Shown: positions 22,301 to 33,996 of the stretch, in pieces
Numbering within the stretch: position 1 is the stretch's first letter
Layout: each line of letters opens with the position of its first letter
Origin: Cladophialophora immunda
Taxonomy: Eukaryota > Ascomycota > Eurotiomycetes > Chaetothyriales > Herpotrichiellaceae
Direction of reading: 5' to 3'
DNA length: 64,000 nucleotides
NCBI RefSeq assembly: GCF_000835495.1
Contig: NW_015622545.1
Coordinates: 3,798,777-3,862,776 of the forward strand
Translations under genes and position numbers: made by a program
The notes under the pieces: generated by a model
What the model was told of the DNA's origin: nothing
Databases searched by the model: none
What the model saw: only the letters and a program-made list of their open reading frames with translations

Positions 22301-22436
22301 TCAGGGTAAATCCATGTATGCTCTCTCCAGGTTTGGGATAACTCTCCAAATCCGTCACCGACGCATACCCTCTTCTAGACAGATACGACCTGGCGCACCG
22401 ACGAATGCCCTGGCGAACGGCGCCATGCTTCAGCAT
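19353..22436 (-). CDS. CYM1: Mitochondrial presequence protease, M16C metallopeptidase
   Basis: A single-exon gene of 1027 aa. Its product degrades cleaved mitochondrial targeting presequences and other short peptides in the organelle (known for Cym1/PreP). The inverted zinc motif HILEH sits at residues 98-102, with His98 and His102 as ligands and Glu101 as the catalytic base. The likely third ligand is Glu201 in YNEMKG. The start is rich in Arg and Ser and lacks acidic residues (residues 1-25), as a mitochondrial presequence should be. The length fits the family, in which two M16 halves close around the substrate chamber. The C-terminal half retains the expected GGAYGASAS block. It starts about 720 bp from the divergent taxilin gene, so they may share a promoter region. 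I see no lesions. Confidence 0.95.
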   Translation of the reverse strand: MLKHGAVRQGIRRCARSYLSRRGYASVTDLESYPKPGESIHGFTLREIKHVPELHLTALRLEHDKTGAEYLHVARDDKNNVFAINFKTNPTDRTGLPHILEHVTLCGSERYPVRDPFFKMMPRSLANFMNAFTSSDYTSYPFATTNLQDYRNLSSVYMDATLHPLLKRTDFLQEGWRLGPEDPRAPPTEDNIKFKGVVYNEMKGQMSDASYLFYIRFREHLIPSLHNSGGDPEFMTQLTHDRLVDFSRKNYHPSNAKIFSYGSLSLAEQLQYVDETISKFEKAAPDSEIKMPISFSKGPLAFEVPGPVDTMQPPDRQFKSSVSWMGCPSSDIVETFCVSIMMSLLMNGYGSPLYQGLIESGLGTNFSPNSGYDASARVGVFSIGLDGMKAEDISGLKQTIQKILQEKAHEAFQSNKIEGYMHQLELSLKHKTANFGMGLLEKTLPGWFNGVNPMDSLVWNEIIDAFRQRMTTEKYLDRLVQRYLLNDSCMQFTMTPSQSYGEDLDTREEDRRKSILETIKKTASSPEAAISELGQQELDLVEEQEKAQDKNLDTLPTLRVSDIAREKERKPRYHLKIGDVDCLWRETETNGITYFQAKHLLKNLPNELRLLLPLFTDSLMRLGTKTMSVGDLEAEILLKTGGITVSSFAAPDPWSLEGCNEGLLIDGYALDRNVPAMLDLIRTLLLDIDFTSPGAIAAIRELLESKASGALDTVAESGHHFAITSASAALTQRGRIQDQLSGLSQIESTARILEAARRDPESLEKVIQKLQTIQSIAVTNSADLSMRLVCEPDSVKDNRDLIERFLVQLPRGQPLVSSSALSNAVPGSLLSRRAFFDLPFQVSYTGTCLQTAPYNSPDKAPLTVLGQLLVHSFLHPEVREKGGAYGASASASPISGLFTMSSYRDPNPRTSISVFERAGVHARDKDWSGRELEESKLSIFQGIDAPRSVSSEASKEFMYGITEDMDQEMRERLLGVTKEAVQAVAQKYLVDLPSDLKSVCVLGEKKDWIERDPDRWQVKTLNMSAEG

Positions 22437-23159
22437 CTCCCGATTGTAGGTTTCGTGGTAGGTAGCCCTATCTCAGGGTAAGGTTCTCTAGGGCCGGTTT
22501 GCAACGGTACGATGTTGGCGTAGAAGTGTCGGCCTGTTGTCAGCAGATTTCTTAACGATAGTAAACCCAGGGACGCGTAAATGGCGAAAGATGGCGAAAG
22601 AGAAACCAGAATTGCCTAACAAGAAATCTACAAGTCACGTGCTCAGAGCCCCGATCACGACGTTGTTAACCGACTTCGAAAGGCGATTTGCATTTGCTGG
22701 GAGGGGTCACAGATGAGTATGAATAGTTTGCTGTCGATGCTCTGTTCAAATCTTGCTGTGGGGAGTAGACATCTCGATTCATCATTGAGTTTGGTATATT
22801 GCGCATTTGTACACAGTGCTTGGCCGTGAAGGAAATCCCAGATCTGCGCGGCACGTCCTCCGATCGAGGTTCGTTTCGCTCGATCTCTTTCCACCGTGCT
22901 TGACTGGACTATCTCTCCCTCTGTGGTCCGCATAATTTACACACAGCAAAAAATAGACCCGTCATCACATTTTACCTAGAGATATTCCGGCAATCCTCAC
23001 GTTCTTTTGCGTCCAATTGGTGTCTGACGCCACTGTGAAAGTCTTTGTCGCAGATGTCAAGGCCGAGTACTACAGTCGTGGGCACGAGTTTCGAAGGCTA
23101 TCACTGGTCTTAAACCGACATACAAACGCTGCAGCTCACGGGCCTGCGCTTTCGATCAT
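22437..23159. promoter_or_regulatory. Divergent promoter region between CYM1 and taxilin
   Basis: Both genes are transcribed outward from this region. It contains TCACGTG at 22635-22641 (an E-box of the Cbf1 or bZIP/bHLH type), an ACGCGT site near 22573 and a direct repeat of ATGGCGAAAG at 22581-22600. Which sites are used is unknown. Confidence 0.4.
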
Positions 23160-24634
23160 ATGGCTACCGCAGCGCACAGTCCTACTTCTCAAACCACGAA
23201 TGGCGACAGCCACGATTTGCCCCCGCCCGCACCCGCTACAAAGAAAGGCAAGGGAAAGAAGGACAAGCAACTGAGCGCCGAGGAAAATGCAAAACTAGTG
23301 CAAGCGCGGTTATCACAGCTGGAGCAGGAGAAAGCGGGTGACAAGGCTCAGCAGGCGGAGATCGACCGCGAAGTGAAGAAAGCTATTCGCGACCTCAATG
23401 AGTTGATCAACGGCGTCGAACCCCTGAAGGGGATCGACCTTGTCAAACAAAAATATGAAGAGCTCCTTGCTGAAATGAAAAAGACCGAACGCGAACACCT
23501 CAAAGCCAAAAAGAGTCGCGACCAGTACCAGAAGGAGGCCGAGAAATCCAAGTCGGAACACAACAAGACCACCACGATGAAGGACAAGTTGGAAAAGCTG
23601 TGTAGAGAGTTGACAAAAGAGAACAAAAAACTCAAAGATGACAATAAGAAGCTTGAAGAGACCGAGAAACAGGCTCGAGACAGCATCAATGAGCGTCTAG
23701 ACCAGATGCTTTACGATGTGCAGGAAGCTATGAACTCCAAGACAAGCGCACATCCCGAGAGCCTTCATCTCGAGCTGGACGAGTTGTGAGTATGCGCAAT
23801 CATTGGTTTAGGAGGTTGGCTAATATTTCGACAGATTCAGGACGCGATGCAAGGTCCTCGCAGATCAAGCTGAAATCCGAGAAATGCATTTCAAATCAAT
23901 ACTTCGCCACAAAGATGCCGAGATTGCCCATCTGCAAGCCAAACACGAGGTCGAGCGGCGAAGGGCCGACACTGAAGCAGCTCGGTGCCGGACTCTGACG
24001 GGCCAAGTGTCGACCTTCTCTCATACTGAGGCGGAGCTCCGCAGTCAATTGAATATCTACGTGGAGAAATTCAAGCAGGTTAGTCCCATTCCACCCCTTA
24101 CCTTATTTTGATTGATGCATGAGCTGAAACTCTTTGCTCACCATCCAGCAGGTGGAAGACACCCTCAACAACAGCAACGAGCTATTCCTCACCTTTCGAA
24201 AAGAAATGGAGGAGATGTCCAAGAAGACAAAGCGGCTCGAAAAAGAAAACCTCACGCTCACGCGCAAACATGACCAGACAAATCGCAACATCTTGGAAAT
24301 GGCCGAGGAGCGCACGAGGGACAAGGAGGATCTGGAGAGGCTTCGAAAGCAGGAACAGCGGATGCGCAACATCATCAAGATCATGCAGGAACAGGGCCGA
24401 GGTCGGCCGATCCAACAAGAGCCGGTGGACGAAGAAGGCACTGAAAGCGAGTATGACGAAGAGTACGAGGACGAGGACGACGATGATGAAGCCAGTTATG
24501 AGGGAGAAGAGGAGCTGGCGACCGAAATCGCGAAGCCTGTGTTTGGACCAGTGCCTCCGCCAGAAATGGTCGCCTCCAAGGCTAACGGCCAGAATACGGT
24601 GGCGCCAACACTCGTCAATGGTATCCAGCATTAA
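23160..24634 (+). CDS. Taxilin-family coiled-coil protein
   Basis: Exons 23160..23785, 23835..24078 and 24152..24634 give 450 aa. The last acceptor could also be three bases earlier, adding one Gln. The protein is almost wholly alpha-helical coiled coil. Residues 35-370 are rich in Lys, Glu and Leu heptads, with the taxilin block LEKLCRELTKENKKLK, then an FKQ-VEDTLNNSNELFLTFRKEMEEM segment, both typical of the family. The C-terminus turns very acidic (a long run of Glu and Asp near residues 400-420). Animal taxilins bind syntaxins and the nascent polypeptide-associated complex. The fungal role is less clear but likely concerns membrane traffic or translation. Splicing leaves a clean frame. 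Confidence 0.88.
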
Positions 24635-25088
24635 AGATGTGCATGCAAAACATCGCTTGTATTCTTTTGGGGACTCAGGAACAATTGAGTTAGCTCGCAC
24701 GTTTATACAGGTGCCTAGATGTCAAGGTATCCTCCCAATACACCAAAATCCAACTTTGTTCGGGGCCATGTTGCTTGCGATTGGAAGCAGGATGGCGTAC
24801 CTCGTATAAGGGGGGGCCTTGGTGCGTGCGTCACTCCGCAGGAACAAAATTCGGGAAAGAGACCAAAGTGGCCCTCTCAGCTCACCAGAATCTTGCGTTG
24901 CATGTGAACTACTTGCGCATTGTCCCAACAAGAGCCCACCTGCCCATCCCATGTCAGGATGGCTTGCGTGTCTGCAGTGCTTGCAGTTCCTCTCTTAGAC
25001 TTTTCTGATCCGCCGTGAAAAGAATTCGTATGATAGACTGCGACGACTCTCCCATCCTTTTGGCGCCCGGTCGCGGCTTTGCCCTCCG
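24635..25088. other. Intergenic; no gene seen
   Basis: Taxilin 3' region and the promoter of the dolichol kinase gene, both on the plus strand. Confidence 0.4.
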
Positions 25089-27794
25089 ATGACGCCTCAG
25101 AAGCTCACGAGAAATGAATCTGGCCGATCCACGTCTCAGGAAATCCACGACCAACATGACCTGACGCTGTCTCGCACTCCACGTCCATATCTTCTCCGGG
25201 CAGAGAGCCTGAGGCTGGCGCATTTCCAGCGCATTGACAATGGCTCCGATGTTGTCTCCAACGGCTATGTATCCTCCCCGAAACCCAGCCGTTCCGAGTC
25301 CAGCGAGAGCGGGACAGAGGCAGACGATGAGAAGGGGCCCTTTCTCAAGGGACTTCCTGCGCCGCCTCCACGTCTGCACAAGGGACTTCGAGGAACTTCG
25401 CCCGCCAATTTGACTCCCGCCCACAGCCCGCTTCCCACGCCGCCAGCCTTTGTTGAAGGGGAGGAACCACGATTCTTCGACTCGGTGCAGAAGGCAGGAA
25501 AAAAACCACAACGGACGAAAGAGCAGGCGAGAGACTACGAAGCATATAAGAAACGAAAGCGACGCGAGATCGTTCGACGATGCACGGAAACGTCGCTTCT
25601 TTGCGGCATCGGGGTGGTCGTCTGGAACAGCAGAGGGGGCTCAACAGGTCTCAAGGACTGGCTCCACGAAATCACGGCTTTCCTCTTAATCCCGCCGTTC
25701 GTCTATCTGCTCTATCCGATCAGGCTCACTATGCGTGCCTTGGCCGCAAGAAAGTCTGTTCTGCATGCCATCAGGCTGGGATTCCACATCCCCTCTCGAT
25801 TTGACCCTGGCCCTCTGTTGTACCCGGTGACGCTGCCATTAATGATATCCATTTCTCTATTCCACCAGAGCATTGCATTTCTCCCAGCAGCAATCATCTG
25901 TGGGCTGTCGTCGATACCGCCAATGATTACAGCAACACCAAAGACTCCAACCCTTGGGGTGCATCTTCACTGGCTCCTTTCCATTGTACCTTTACATACC
26001 TCGAAATACCGATTATCTTCTGCCTCAGTTCCGAAGCCGTTGTCTTTGAAAATCGATCCCGGCTCTCCGTTGACCAGGGAAGACCTGGTGCTCCTATTTC
26101 CCTTGCACCAGGCCTTGATCTCAATGCTCGGATACCTTACGACTTCAAGTCTGGACGTTTCAGAACTACACCTCCTTTCCTCAGCACTGATTAACCTCTA
26201 CATTTTTGCTCGGACGCCCCAGGCCGAGATTCTCAAAGCGATGATATGGCTGGGAGGTTTGAGCATTTTCATTACATGTAAGAACGTCCTGATGTGGGAA
26301 GTCGCCCTGGCACGGGTGCCCACTTGGAGGCTGTTGCGTTCACGGCGGCCTGGGGGATTGATGTCCAAATTCGATCAGTACATATGCAGCTTCCTTGTAC
26401 GCAGCAGACATCAACGCGCCCAGGCAGACAGTTCCGACACTGAAGATGAGGTTCAACCCATGAATCCTATTCGGAGACTGAGACCCCGGTTGAAGCTGCA
26501 GCTGAATGGCAGAGCTTTCTCTGCCACGGGACCTGCCCAGGAGCCTGTGTCGGCCTTTGAGACGCCGCTTTCCAAGGCTACTTCACTGGATACCGCAGCT
26601 TTGTCGGCACCGATCCGAAGAAACACGTTCACCGCTTTTGATCAAGGTCGGCGCAAGCAGCAAATACCGATAGCAAAGAAGGTCAAACTAGCTCCCACTG
26701 GGCCTTCGGCGGCGTTTCTCACATTCAGCGTGGCACAAGCTCGAGTTCGAAAGTATGCGTATGCGGCGATCGCCTACCTGCTTGTGATGGGCACAATCCT
26801 GGGACCGGTTCGGATCTACGTAGGCCGACGTGCTTTGTCGAACCACGAACCCGTAGGCTGGGCGTTGGGATACTTGCTCGGTAATGTACCCGCCTTCCGA
26901 CTTTGGGTGGTCAGCAACAACCTCGAACGATGGATCTGCCTCCCGGCTCGAGAAACGGACGACCCGCTGCCGTTCGGAGATGGTGTGATTGAACATGCCC
27001 GCCAACATACTCTTGGACCAGCCACCACACGCCTCATTATTTGTGCCTACTGCCTGGTGGTGCTCATGGTTGGGATAGCCGCCGTCCTCCGCCTCACCTC
27101 GGTCGTCGAAGTCGACACAAGACGCAAAGTCTTTCATGGCATCATGGTTGCCATGCTCTTGCCCACCATATTTGTGGATCCCTGTTTTATTGCGTTGGCG
27201 CTCAGCTTGATTTTGGCGATTTTTCTCCTCCTAGACCTGTTCCGGGCGTCACAACTACCTCCGATCTCCAAACCCCTGACTGTTTTCCTGGCTCCTTACG
27301 TGGATGGCCGAGATCATCGCGGGCCTGTGATTGTGTCCCATATTTTCCTGTTGATTGGATGTGCAATACCGTTATGGCTGTCGCTTGCTGCTGCGCCGCG
27401 CGTGGGCCAAGATCCTTGGGCTGGCTGGGACACCACATTGCGTGACTTGAGCATGGTGAGCGGTGTTATCTGTGTTGGAATGGGGGACGCAGCGGCCAGC
27501 TTAATCGGACGGCGTTATGGCAAGACAAAGTGGTACTGGGTCGGTGGGAAGAGCTTGGAGGGCAGCCTCGCGTTTGCGTCTGCCGTCACTTGTGGTCTCT
27601 CGGCGAGTTGGCTCTGGCTCAGATTGGGTGGCTGGGCCTCGTGGCATAACGGCGATCCATTTATGCTGACGCTGGGGAAGTGTGTGGTTGCGGGGACAGG
27701 GGCGAGCCTCCTGGAGAGCACGCTGACCGCTGCCAACGACAATGTCGTCGTTCCGGTTGGGCTCTGGCTGCTGGTGAGAGGCCTGGATATATAA
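25089..27794 (+). CDS. SEC59: Dolichol kinase
   Basis: A single exon of 901 aa. The product should phosphorylate dolichol with CTP in the ER membrane, making the lipid carrier for N-glycosylation, O-mannosylation and GPI anchors. The C-terminal quarter carries the family signature: RRKVFHGIMVAMLLP, then VGMGDAAASLIGRRYGKTKW near residues 796-815 (the CTP-binding region) and KSLEGSLAF. The protein has many hydrophobic segments, matching the multi-span topology. The first 130 residues are polar, Ser/Pro-rich and likely cytosolic. Length is greater than yeast Sec59 (about 520 aa) because of N-terminal and internal polar insertions, which I believe are common in filamentous fungi. ATG at 25089 is the first in frame. 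Confidence 0.9.
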   Translation: MTPQKLTRNESGRSTSQEIHDQHDLTLSRTPRPYLLRAESLRLAHFQRIDNGSDVVSNGYVSSPKPSRSESSESGTEADDEKGPFLKGLPAPPPRLHKGLRGTSPANLTPAHSPLPTPPAFVEGEEPRFFDSVQKAGKKPQRTKEQARDYEAYKKRKRREIVRRCTETSLLCGIGVVVWNSRGGSTGLKDWLHEITAFLLIPPFVYLLYPIRLTMRALAARKSVLHAIRLGFHIPSRFDPGPLLYPVTLPLMISISLFHQSIAFLPAAIICGLSSIPPMITATPKTPTLGVHLHWLLSIVPLHTSKYRLSSASVPKPLSLKIDPGSPLTREDLVLLFPLHQALISMLGYLTTSSLDVSELHLLSSALINLYIFARTPQAEILKAMIWLGGLSIFITCKNVLMWEVALARVPTWRLLRSRRPGGLMSKFDQYICSFLVRSRHQRAQADSSDTEDEVQPMNPIRRLRPRLKLQLNGRAFSATGPAQEPVSAFETPLSKATSLDTAALSAPIRRNTFTAFDQGRRKQQIPIAKKVKLAPTGPSAAFLTFSVAQARVRKYAYAAIAYLLVMGTILGPVRIYVGRRALSNHEPVGWALGYLLGNVPAFRLWVVSNNLERWICLPARETDDPLPFGDGVIEHARQHTLGPATTRLIICAYCLVVLMVGIAAVLRLTSVVEVDTRRKVFHGIMVAMLLPTIFVDPCFIALALSLILAIFLLLDLFRASQLPPISKPLTVFLAPYVDGRDHRGPVIVSHIFLLIGCAIPLWLSLAAAPRVGQDPWAGWDTTLRDLSMVSGVICVGMGDAAASLIGRRYGKTKWYWVGGKSLEGSLAFASAVTCGLSASWLWLRLGGWASWHNGDPFMLTLGKCVVAGTGASLLESTLTAANDNVVVPVGLWLLVRGLDI

Positions 27795-29234
27795 TCCGAC
27801 GGAGCGCGGGCATCATTGCCGTGTGTAATTTGTAGCTGTGCAAGTGATCAGATACCCCCTCTGGACCATGGTTTACAGCACGCACCGGACGTACGAGGAA
27901 GTCGATGCGCGAACTTGGTGTTCGGAGACCCTTGCCATTAGTCTACCACTACGTCAGGTACGAGGAGCAGATCCGGAAGAACGAACCCACTTGGCAAAGA
28001 TGGACGGACGGGCGAGTCCGATAGGGACAGGGAGTCAGGTGTTGGGAGGCGATGATTCGCCCATGGCACAGAGAGGCAAAGAAGTCCGGGGGAGAGTGGC
28101 AGAGCGAGGCAGATGGCTGCAGATGGCCGCAGATGGCAGCTCTAGCCAACGAACGAGCTCCCGCCGCCTGATCAGCGAACGAGGCGAAGCTGGGAAGATG
28201 ATGGCCTTATCTCTTGCTTTCCCATATCACTCCGATTAGTCGTAGCCGGCAGCAGAGGAGTCACACGTTCGCTCCCACGCCTCCCCCCAAAGTCCGAGGG
28301 CAGGGTGGGCAGTGGACATTGGACAATGGCAGAGCAGGGGACCGCGAGCATCCACCGCCCACACCACCCACACCACGCCATACCCACGTCCAGGCTTGTC
28401 TTGTCTTGTCTTGCCGCTGGGAGCGGGCGAGTGCTGGTGCGATAGACACGGACAAGTCTCGCCTTTTTATCGCTTTATCGACGCCGAATGACTGCATGAC
28501 TAACTTCCCTCTCTGCACGCTGCACGCTGCGCCCTGCCTGCCCTGCACCCTATACGACTGACTGCACTCCGGACTGCCCTTCCTCCCACCCCTTCATCTC
28601 GCTGCTTGAATTCACCGTTACTGTAGCCTACAATTATTTTTTGGTCCTTCTTCAACACCTCATCTATCCTGTATCCTATCTCTCTGGCCTTTAAGCCGCA
28701 TCACGTTCTTTGTGCGTCGTGCCGGTTGTTCAGTGCTCCGCATCCCCCCAAGTCACACGTCACTCATCTTGTCCAACCACAGATTTCCCCCCAGAGTCGC
28801 GCGCCCGACAACCACCACGTCCTCGCACCACCCGCCATCCCAACCGACCAACTGAGGTCTATCTGTGCTGTTTCATCCAGACTCAACCATTGCACCTTGG
28901 GCCCCTATTTCCCCGCCGAGTCTGTGAGAGCTTCTCTGCACCGCAGTTGCGCAACCTCCCGAAATCACGCAGCCTGCCGTCCAATTGCGCCATCTCCACT
29001 CCTACGATTTGTGCCCGGTCGCCTGCTACCTGTTGACTCAAGCCATCCATTCATCGGTCGTTGTCACCTTTCCATCTCAGTCGTTCGCTTCATCCCGAGC
29101 AATCCATGGGCCACCACAACCCCTTGGACCCTTCTCTTCAACGTAGAAGATAGCCTCCGAAGCAACCTCACCTCACCTGACCATCCACCACTGGCCCTGT
29201 TGACCGAAGTAGGTGGAGGAGGCGAAGGGAGAAC
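27795..29234. other. Long pyrimidine-rich leader and promoter of ATG1
   Basis: No gene is seen in 1.4 kb. It contains CTTGT-type tandem units near 28394-28413, AGATGGC-type repeats near 28110-28135 and CGCTGCA units near 28518-28532. The stretch from about 28560 to 29230 is C- and T-rich, typical of long fungal 5' leaders for regulatory kinases. Confidence 0.45.
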
Positions 29235-32200
29235 ATGGCGTCCACAACCCCTCAATCATCCACTCCCAGGAGGTCGAGGGAGTCGGAGCGGATAGGCAGC
29301 TTTCAGCGTCATGAAGAGATTGGTCGAGGCAGTTTTGCAACGGTCTACAAGGCCATCCACACGGTTCGTCCATCCAAGCCACCACTTCTGGAAGACATAC
29401 TGACAGCTTTCTTAGACCAGTTCGGGGGTCCAGAGCATCGTGGCAATCAAGTCTGTCAATATGTCCAAGTTGAACAAGAAGCTGAAGGACAACCTGACGT
29501 CGGAGATCTCGATCCTCAAAGGCCTCCATCATCCCCATATCGTAGCCCTCATCGACTGCAAAGAATCGAGTGCTCACATACATTTGGTCATGGAGTATGT
29601 TGCTCTGGGTGATCTTTCCCACTTTATCAAGAGACGAAATGAGATCAAGGACAGTGACTTGGTCGGAAACATGATGGTCAAATATCCCAACCCTCGATAC
29701 GGCGGCCTTCACGAGGTGGTGGTCCGACACTTCCTAAAACAGCTCGCCAGTGCTTTGCAGTTCTTGCGAGCTAAAAATCTCATTCATCGAGATGTCAAAC
29801 CCCAGAATCTCCTACTGAACCCGTCCCCTGACTACTTCGAAAAACACAAGCCACACCCCATGCCTTATAAAGTTGGCGACGACTCCCTGAATCCGGTCAC
29901 CGGCATCAAATCATTACCTATGCTTAAAATTGCAGATTTTGGGTTTGCTCGGTCACTGCCCTCGACAGCCCTGGCGGAAACACTGTGTGGTTCGCCACTC
30001 TATATGGCACCAGAGATCTTACGGTACGAGAAATATGGCGCAAAAGCCGATCTTTGGTCTGTGGGAACGGTGCTTTTTGAGATGATGACGGCACGCCCTC
30101 CTTTCCGGGCTTCCAATCATGTCGAGTTACTTCGAAAGATCGAAAAGAGCGAGGACAAGATCAAGTTTGGGGATGAATACATTATCACCGAGGAGATGAA
30201 GAAGCTCATCCGGTCACTCCTTAAGAGAGATCCCGAGGAGAGACTTTCGTTTCCCGATTTCTTCAGCAACGAGATCGTGGCAGGCCCCATTCCTGGGTTG
30301 CACCCTGAGGATATGCCCCAAGATCCCGTTCAACCCCAAAACGACCGTCGGCGGAACAGTCGAACTGATCCTGTAGGGCTTGTCCGTCCAGGCTCCAGAA
30401 AGGAACCCGAAAGTCCTTATATTGATTCTTCCAAGACCACATCGGAAGAAAATATACCACGGCGATATAGTCGGCCGTTATCCGGCACAAAGGATCAAAT
30501 CATCACGCAAAGAATCACAAATGAAGAGCTTCAAGCTACTCTGGCGTCACCCACCAGTCCAGCTGAATGCCGTCCTGCTCTTCATCCTCACGCCACCGCA
30601 CCAGCAAGGCAAGAACTCATTCTGCGTCCCTCGTCGGCTCCAATGACCCGTCAGACAAGCACAGGCTCGCACAAATTACCCCCTTCCTCGTTGCGTGGCC
30701 AAGTCTACGATGAAGACCAGGAAGCCACCCTGCGCAAGGAACAGGAGGAAAAGGAGCGGGAGCGGGTCGCGCAGGATATTGCCTTTGAGCGAGACTACGT
30801 CCTGGTGGAGAAGAAGGCGGTGGAGGTCAACGCACTGGCAGATGAGCTTGAAGCCAGTCCACGATTGAACAGGAATTCTCTCCAGACTGCCATGTCCCCC
30901 AAGTCTGGAGCCATGGTCCGCAGAGCCACAACACAGGGCGCGCCTGGCTCGGCTACGGGCGCTCAGACGAGCGCTTCTCGTGCTGTCCAGATTGCCTCAG
31001 GGAGGAGACCAGAGTCACTTCATCAACGGCAAAACTCCTACGAACGACGATACGGCCCCAGCCCTAGCTCGGCAACTTCTGCGATATCAAAAGCTCTCAA
31101 TATGGCGAGCGGCCGGCTGTTCGGAGTTGGATTCTCTCCTCCCGTGAACCTGATTCGCGGCGGCAAATCTCCCCCAATCACCTATAGCCCATTTCCTACA
31201 TATCCTGGAGCACAGAGCAGCTTGGTCGTGATCGGGGATTCTAAGGGAACACCAGCCGCCGACGAAGACACGAAATATGTCCAGAATGTGGAGGAAATTG
31301 CCACGAGAAGCGACGTTGTGTATGGCTTTGCTGAGGTCAAGTATAAACAATTGATTCCTGCCGGCCCATCACACCCAGGGCTTGGTTTGCGCAACGCATC
31401 CGGGGATAACGCCACCGGGGGACCATTTGGGGCCTCTAATGAAGATCTCACCATTGAAGCAGTCGTGGTCGTCGCGGAAGAAGCCTTGGTGCTCTATGTC
31501 AAGGCATTGGCTTTGCTCGCTAAAGGCATGGACATTGCAGCACGTTGGTGGGCGCGCAAGAATCGGGCTGAGGCTACTAGCGATAATGTCACATATCGGT
31601 CCAACGCAAACTCGGCTGCTGCAGGGCAGAGGATGAACAACGTCGTGCAATGGATACGGAATCGCTTCAACGAAGTTCTCGAAAAGGCAGACCTGGTTCG
31701 TCTCAAACTCATCGATAGCCAGCGACGTTTGCCGGAAGATCATCCCAGTCATCCGAACAATATTTCGTCCACAACTGCGTCGAGCGCCGGCTTAGGGACC
31801 TCGGCAGACCAGGTGGTTGTAAGCTCTGGTATCACCGCCGAGAAGCTCATGTATGACCGAGCCTTGGAAATGAGTCGAGCCGCCGCCATCAATGAGTTGA
31901 CCAATGAAGACTTGGCCGGGTGCGAAATCTCGTATGTGACAGCCATCCGGATGTTAGAAGCTGTTCTGGAGAACGATGACGACAACCTGTCCAGGAACGG
32001 CAGTGGGACTAGCGACCAAGATGAGAAAGAGGATCTGGCTCCGATCAATGGATTGGAAGCTGAGGACAGGAGGACTGTGAAAAATTGTAAGTTGTTGTTG
32101 AGTGCGTCGGACGGTTCACTTGCTAACTGTTCCTTCCTCAGTGGTAGCGAGCATTCGCCAACGGCTGACCATCATTCGGAGAAAGCTTCAAGTCATTCAG

Positions 32201-32311
32201 AAGCGTGCATCGGCACCGGCCGTTGCGTCTCCAACGAGAGCATCTCCTCCTATTCCACACCGTGGTAGCCACCCCAATCCAGGGACCGCCGCTACACCTC
32301 CACGATCATAA
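29235..32311 (+). CDS. ATG1: Autophagy-initiating serine/threonine kinase Atg1
   Basis: Exons 29235..29363, 29434..32086 and 32142..32311 give 983 aa. The kinase domain is at the N-terminus. It has a glycine loop GRGSFATVY at residues 29-37, the ATP-anchoring Lys49 in VAIK, HRD with catalytic Asp163, DFG with Asp211 and APE at 235-237. A long Ser/Pro-rich disordered middle follows. From about residue 712 comes the C-terminal tandem MIT region ([18 protein letters not shown]... and [14 protein letters not shown]), which binds Atg13. The enzyme starts autophagy at the phagophore assembly site under TORC1 control. The exon 1-2 junction gives AIHT-SIVAIK, slightly shorter than I recall for homologues, so a nearby alternative splice site is possible. 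The last exon is a short basic and proline-rich tail. Confidence 0.93.
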
Positions 32312-33996
32312 CCTAATCGGGATTCACGAAATCATGAATACGTCTTTGGAGCGCTTGTTTAAAATGAACCCGGCAACGGGGCTTGCAGAGCCATCGTGAC
32401 GGGGACATGGTTTGGCGTATACTTGGGCGTCTGTTTGAACTTCTCAGCCATCAGAGAGACCTCTCAACACTTGAACCTTGTGGGTGTGGTCTCTCTTGGC
32501 TTGTAATTATCCTACTTGTGTTATTTTTTTTTCCTACTCATTTCTCGTTTTCCAAATGTCCTCGGGCTGAGGCGATGGTGGCAATCATTCTTGAACAGCG
32601 TTCGGCAACACGGATGTGGCATATATTGGCGTTTTATACACTTTCCCCAAATCGAACTCGGATGAATTGAGCAAGCTCACTCGGGCTTACGTGCATGGGG
32701 CAGGAGGTGGTCGAGCTTTGATCCGTCCCAGGGAGATTTTGGACAACGGAATGGAACAAGATACCCGCTCACGACACGCAGATCACGGACGACTTGAACT
32801 TTGAAGAAAATGCGATGAAGGCTGGCGCGATGGTTCAAAGAATTTCGAACGAGTTTTATGTGGGGATGGGAACAGGCAGGGGTTTCTGTGCGGGCGTGGG
32901 TAATCTGGTCATGTGTGTATACCGGGCACTTCTGCGTTATACTCTCCACGGTGAAAGGAATCTATACGGAAAGCGGCCACGAGCATGGGCAGGATGCCCA
33001 AGTGCTCCTTGTCTATACGAACTGGTGGCATCGGCTTTTTGGTGGTGGTCATCGTGATATCACCGAGACAGAGCAACGATGGCTCCAAGCTAAGAGATCG
33101 TGATCAAAATCTTCAGTATAGAGAAAAAAAGACGCCCGTGGTTTTCCCCTCTCCAATCGTTTCATCCCCTGTTCTCAATAATGTGCCAGACAACTATGGA
33201 GAATCACCCACTTAGATAAGTGACTTCCTCAAACTTGCTGGGTGTCTTCGTTCTAGCAAGAAAGAATAGTAAAACAAATCAAGAATGCACGGAGATGTAG
33301 AGCATTTTGATGCCGGTTCTTGCGTGAGTGGGAGAGGGGAGGGTGGCGAGAGCTAATCTTGGGTACAGGATCAGGCTATCGGCCATTAAGACGCCTTCAA
33401 CGTCGAGTAGGAGGTGACTGAGGCCCGCGAGGCTGAGGCCGAATTCGCGTAAGATATGCCGTGTCAGCCTCATCGAAGAAACGAATGGCCCGCCGAGTGT
33501 GTTGTGGGAGAGATCATTCTTGTGGAACTGGGGCCGTGCAGCAACAGACACGAGGATTCTGTGGTCAGCAGGACCTTGAGGATGAGGCCAGGGGATCTTG
33601 GTGCATCGGATCTGACGGGCTGCGAGTCAGATGCAGGTATTCAGGACAGAATACGGCTCGACAACGCAGGGTGTGCAGTCAAAGAGGAAGGAGAGTGAGA
33701 AACAGGAAGTCGATCACTGCAACAAAAGTCCCGCGGGAAGAATTGAACTCGCCGCACTTGCCCCATTGGACACTTGGGCCGGCTAGTCACGCTAGTATCG
33801 GCTCACCTGCGCTAATGACCAAGTAGGAAGGTATCTCAGGCGCCTTGCACCGCAGCTGGCTGGCGCACGAGACCTTCTGCCTGCCCACCCTCAACTGCGA
33901 ATCCCTTCATTCCGTCCCCATTCCTTTGACTTTTTCATTCTAGACGGGGGCTGACCTTTTCTCTGTTGAGAAAGTCAGGTGGTTGAGTACAAGTAG
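32312..33996. other. Intergenic; no gene seen
   Basis: About 1.7 kb holding the ATG1 3' region and the aminopeptidase promoter. Short frames only. Near 33418-33450 GAGGC/CTGAGGC units repeat. No RNA gene was recognised. Confidence 0.4.
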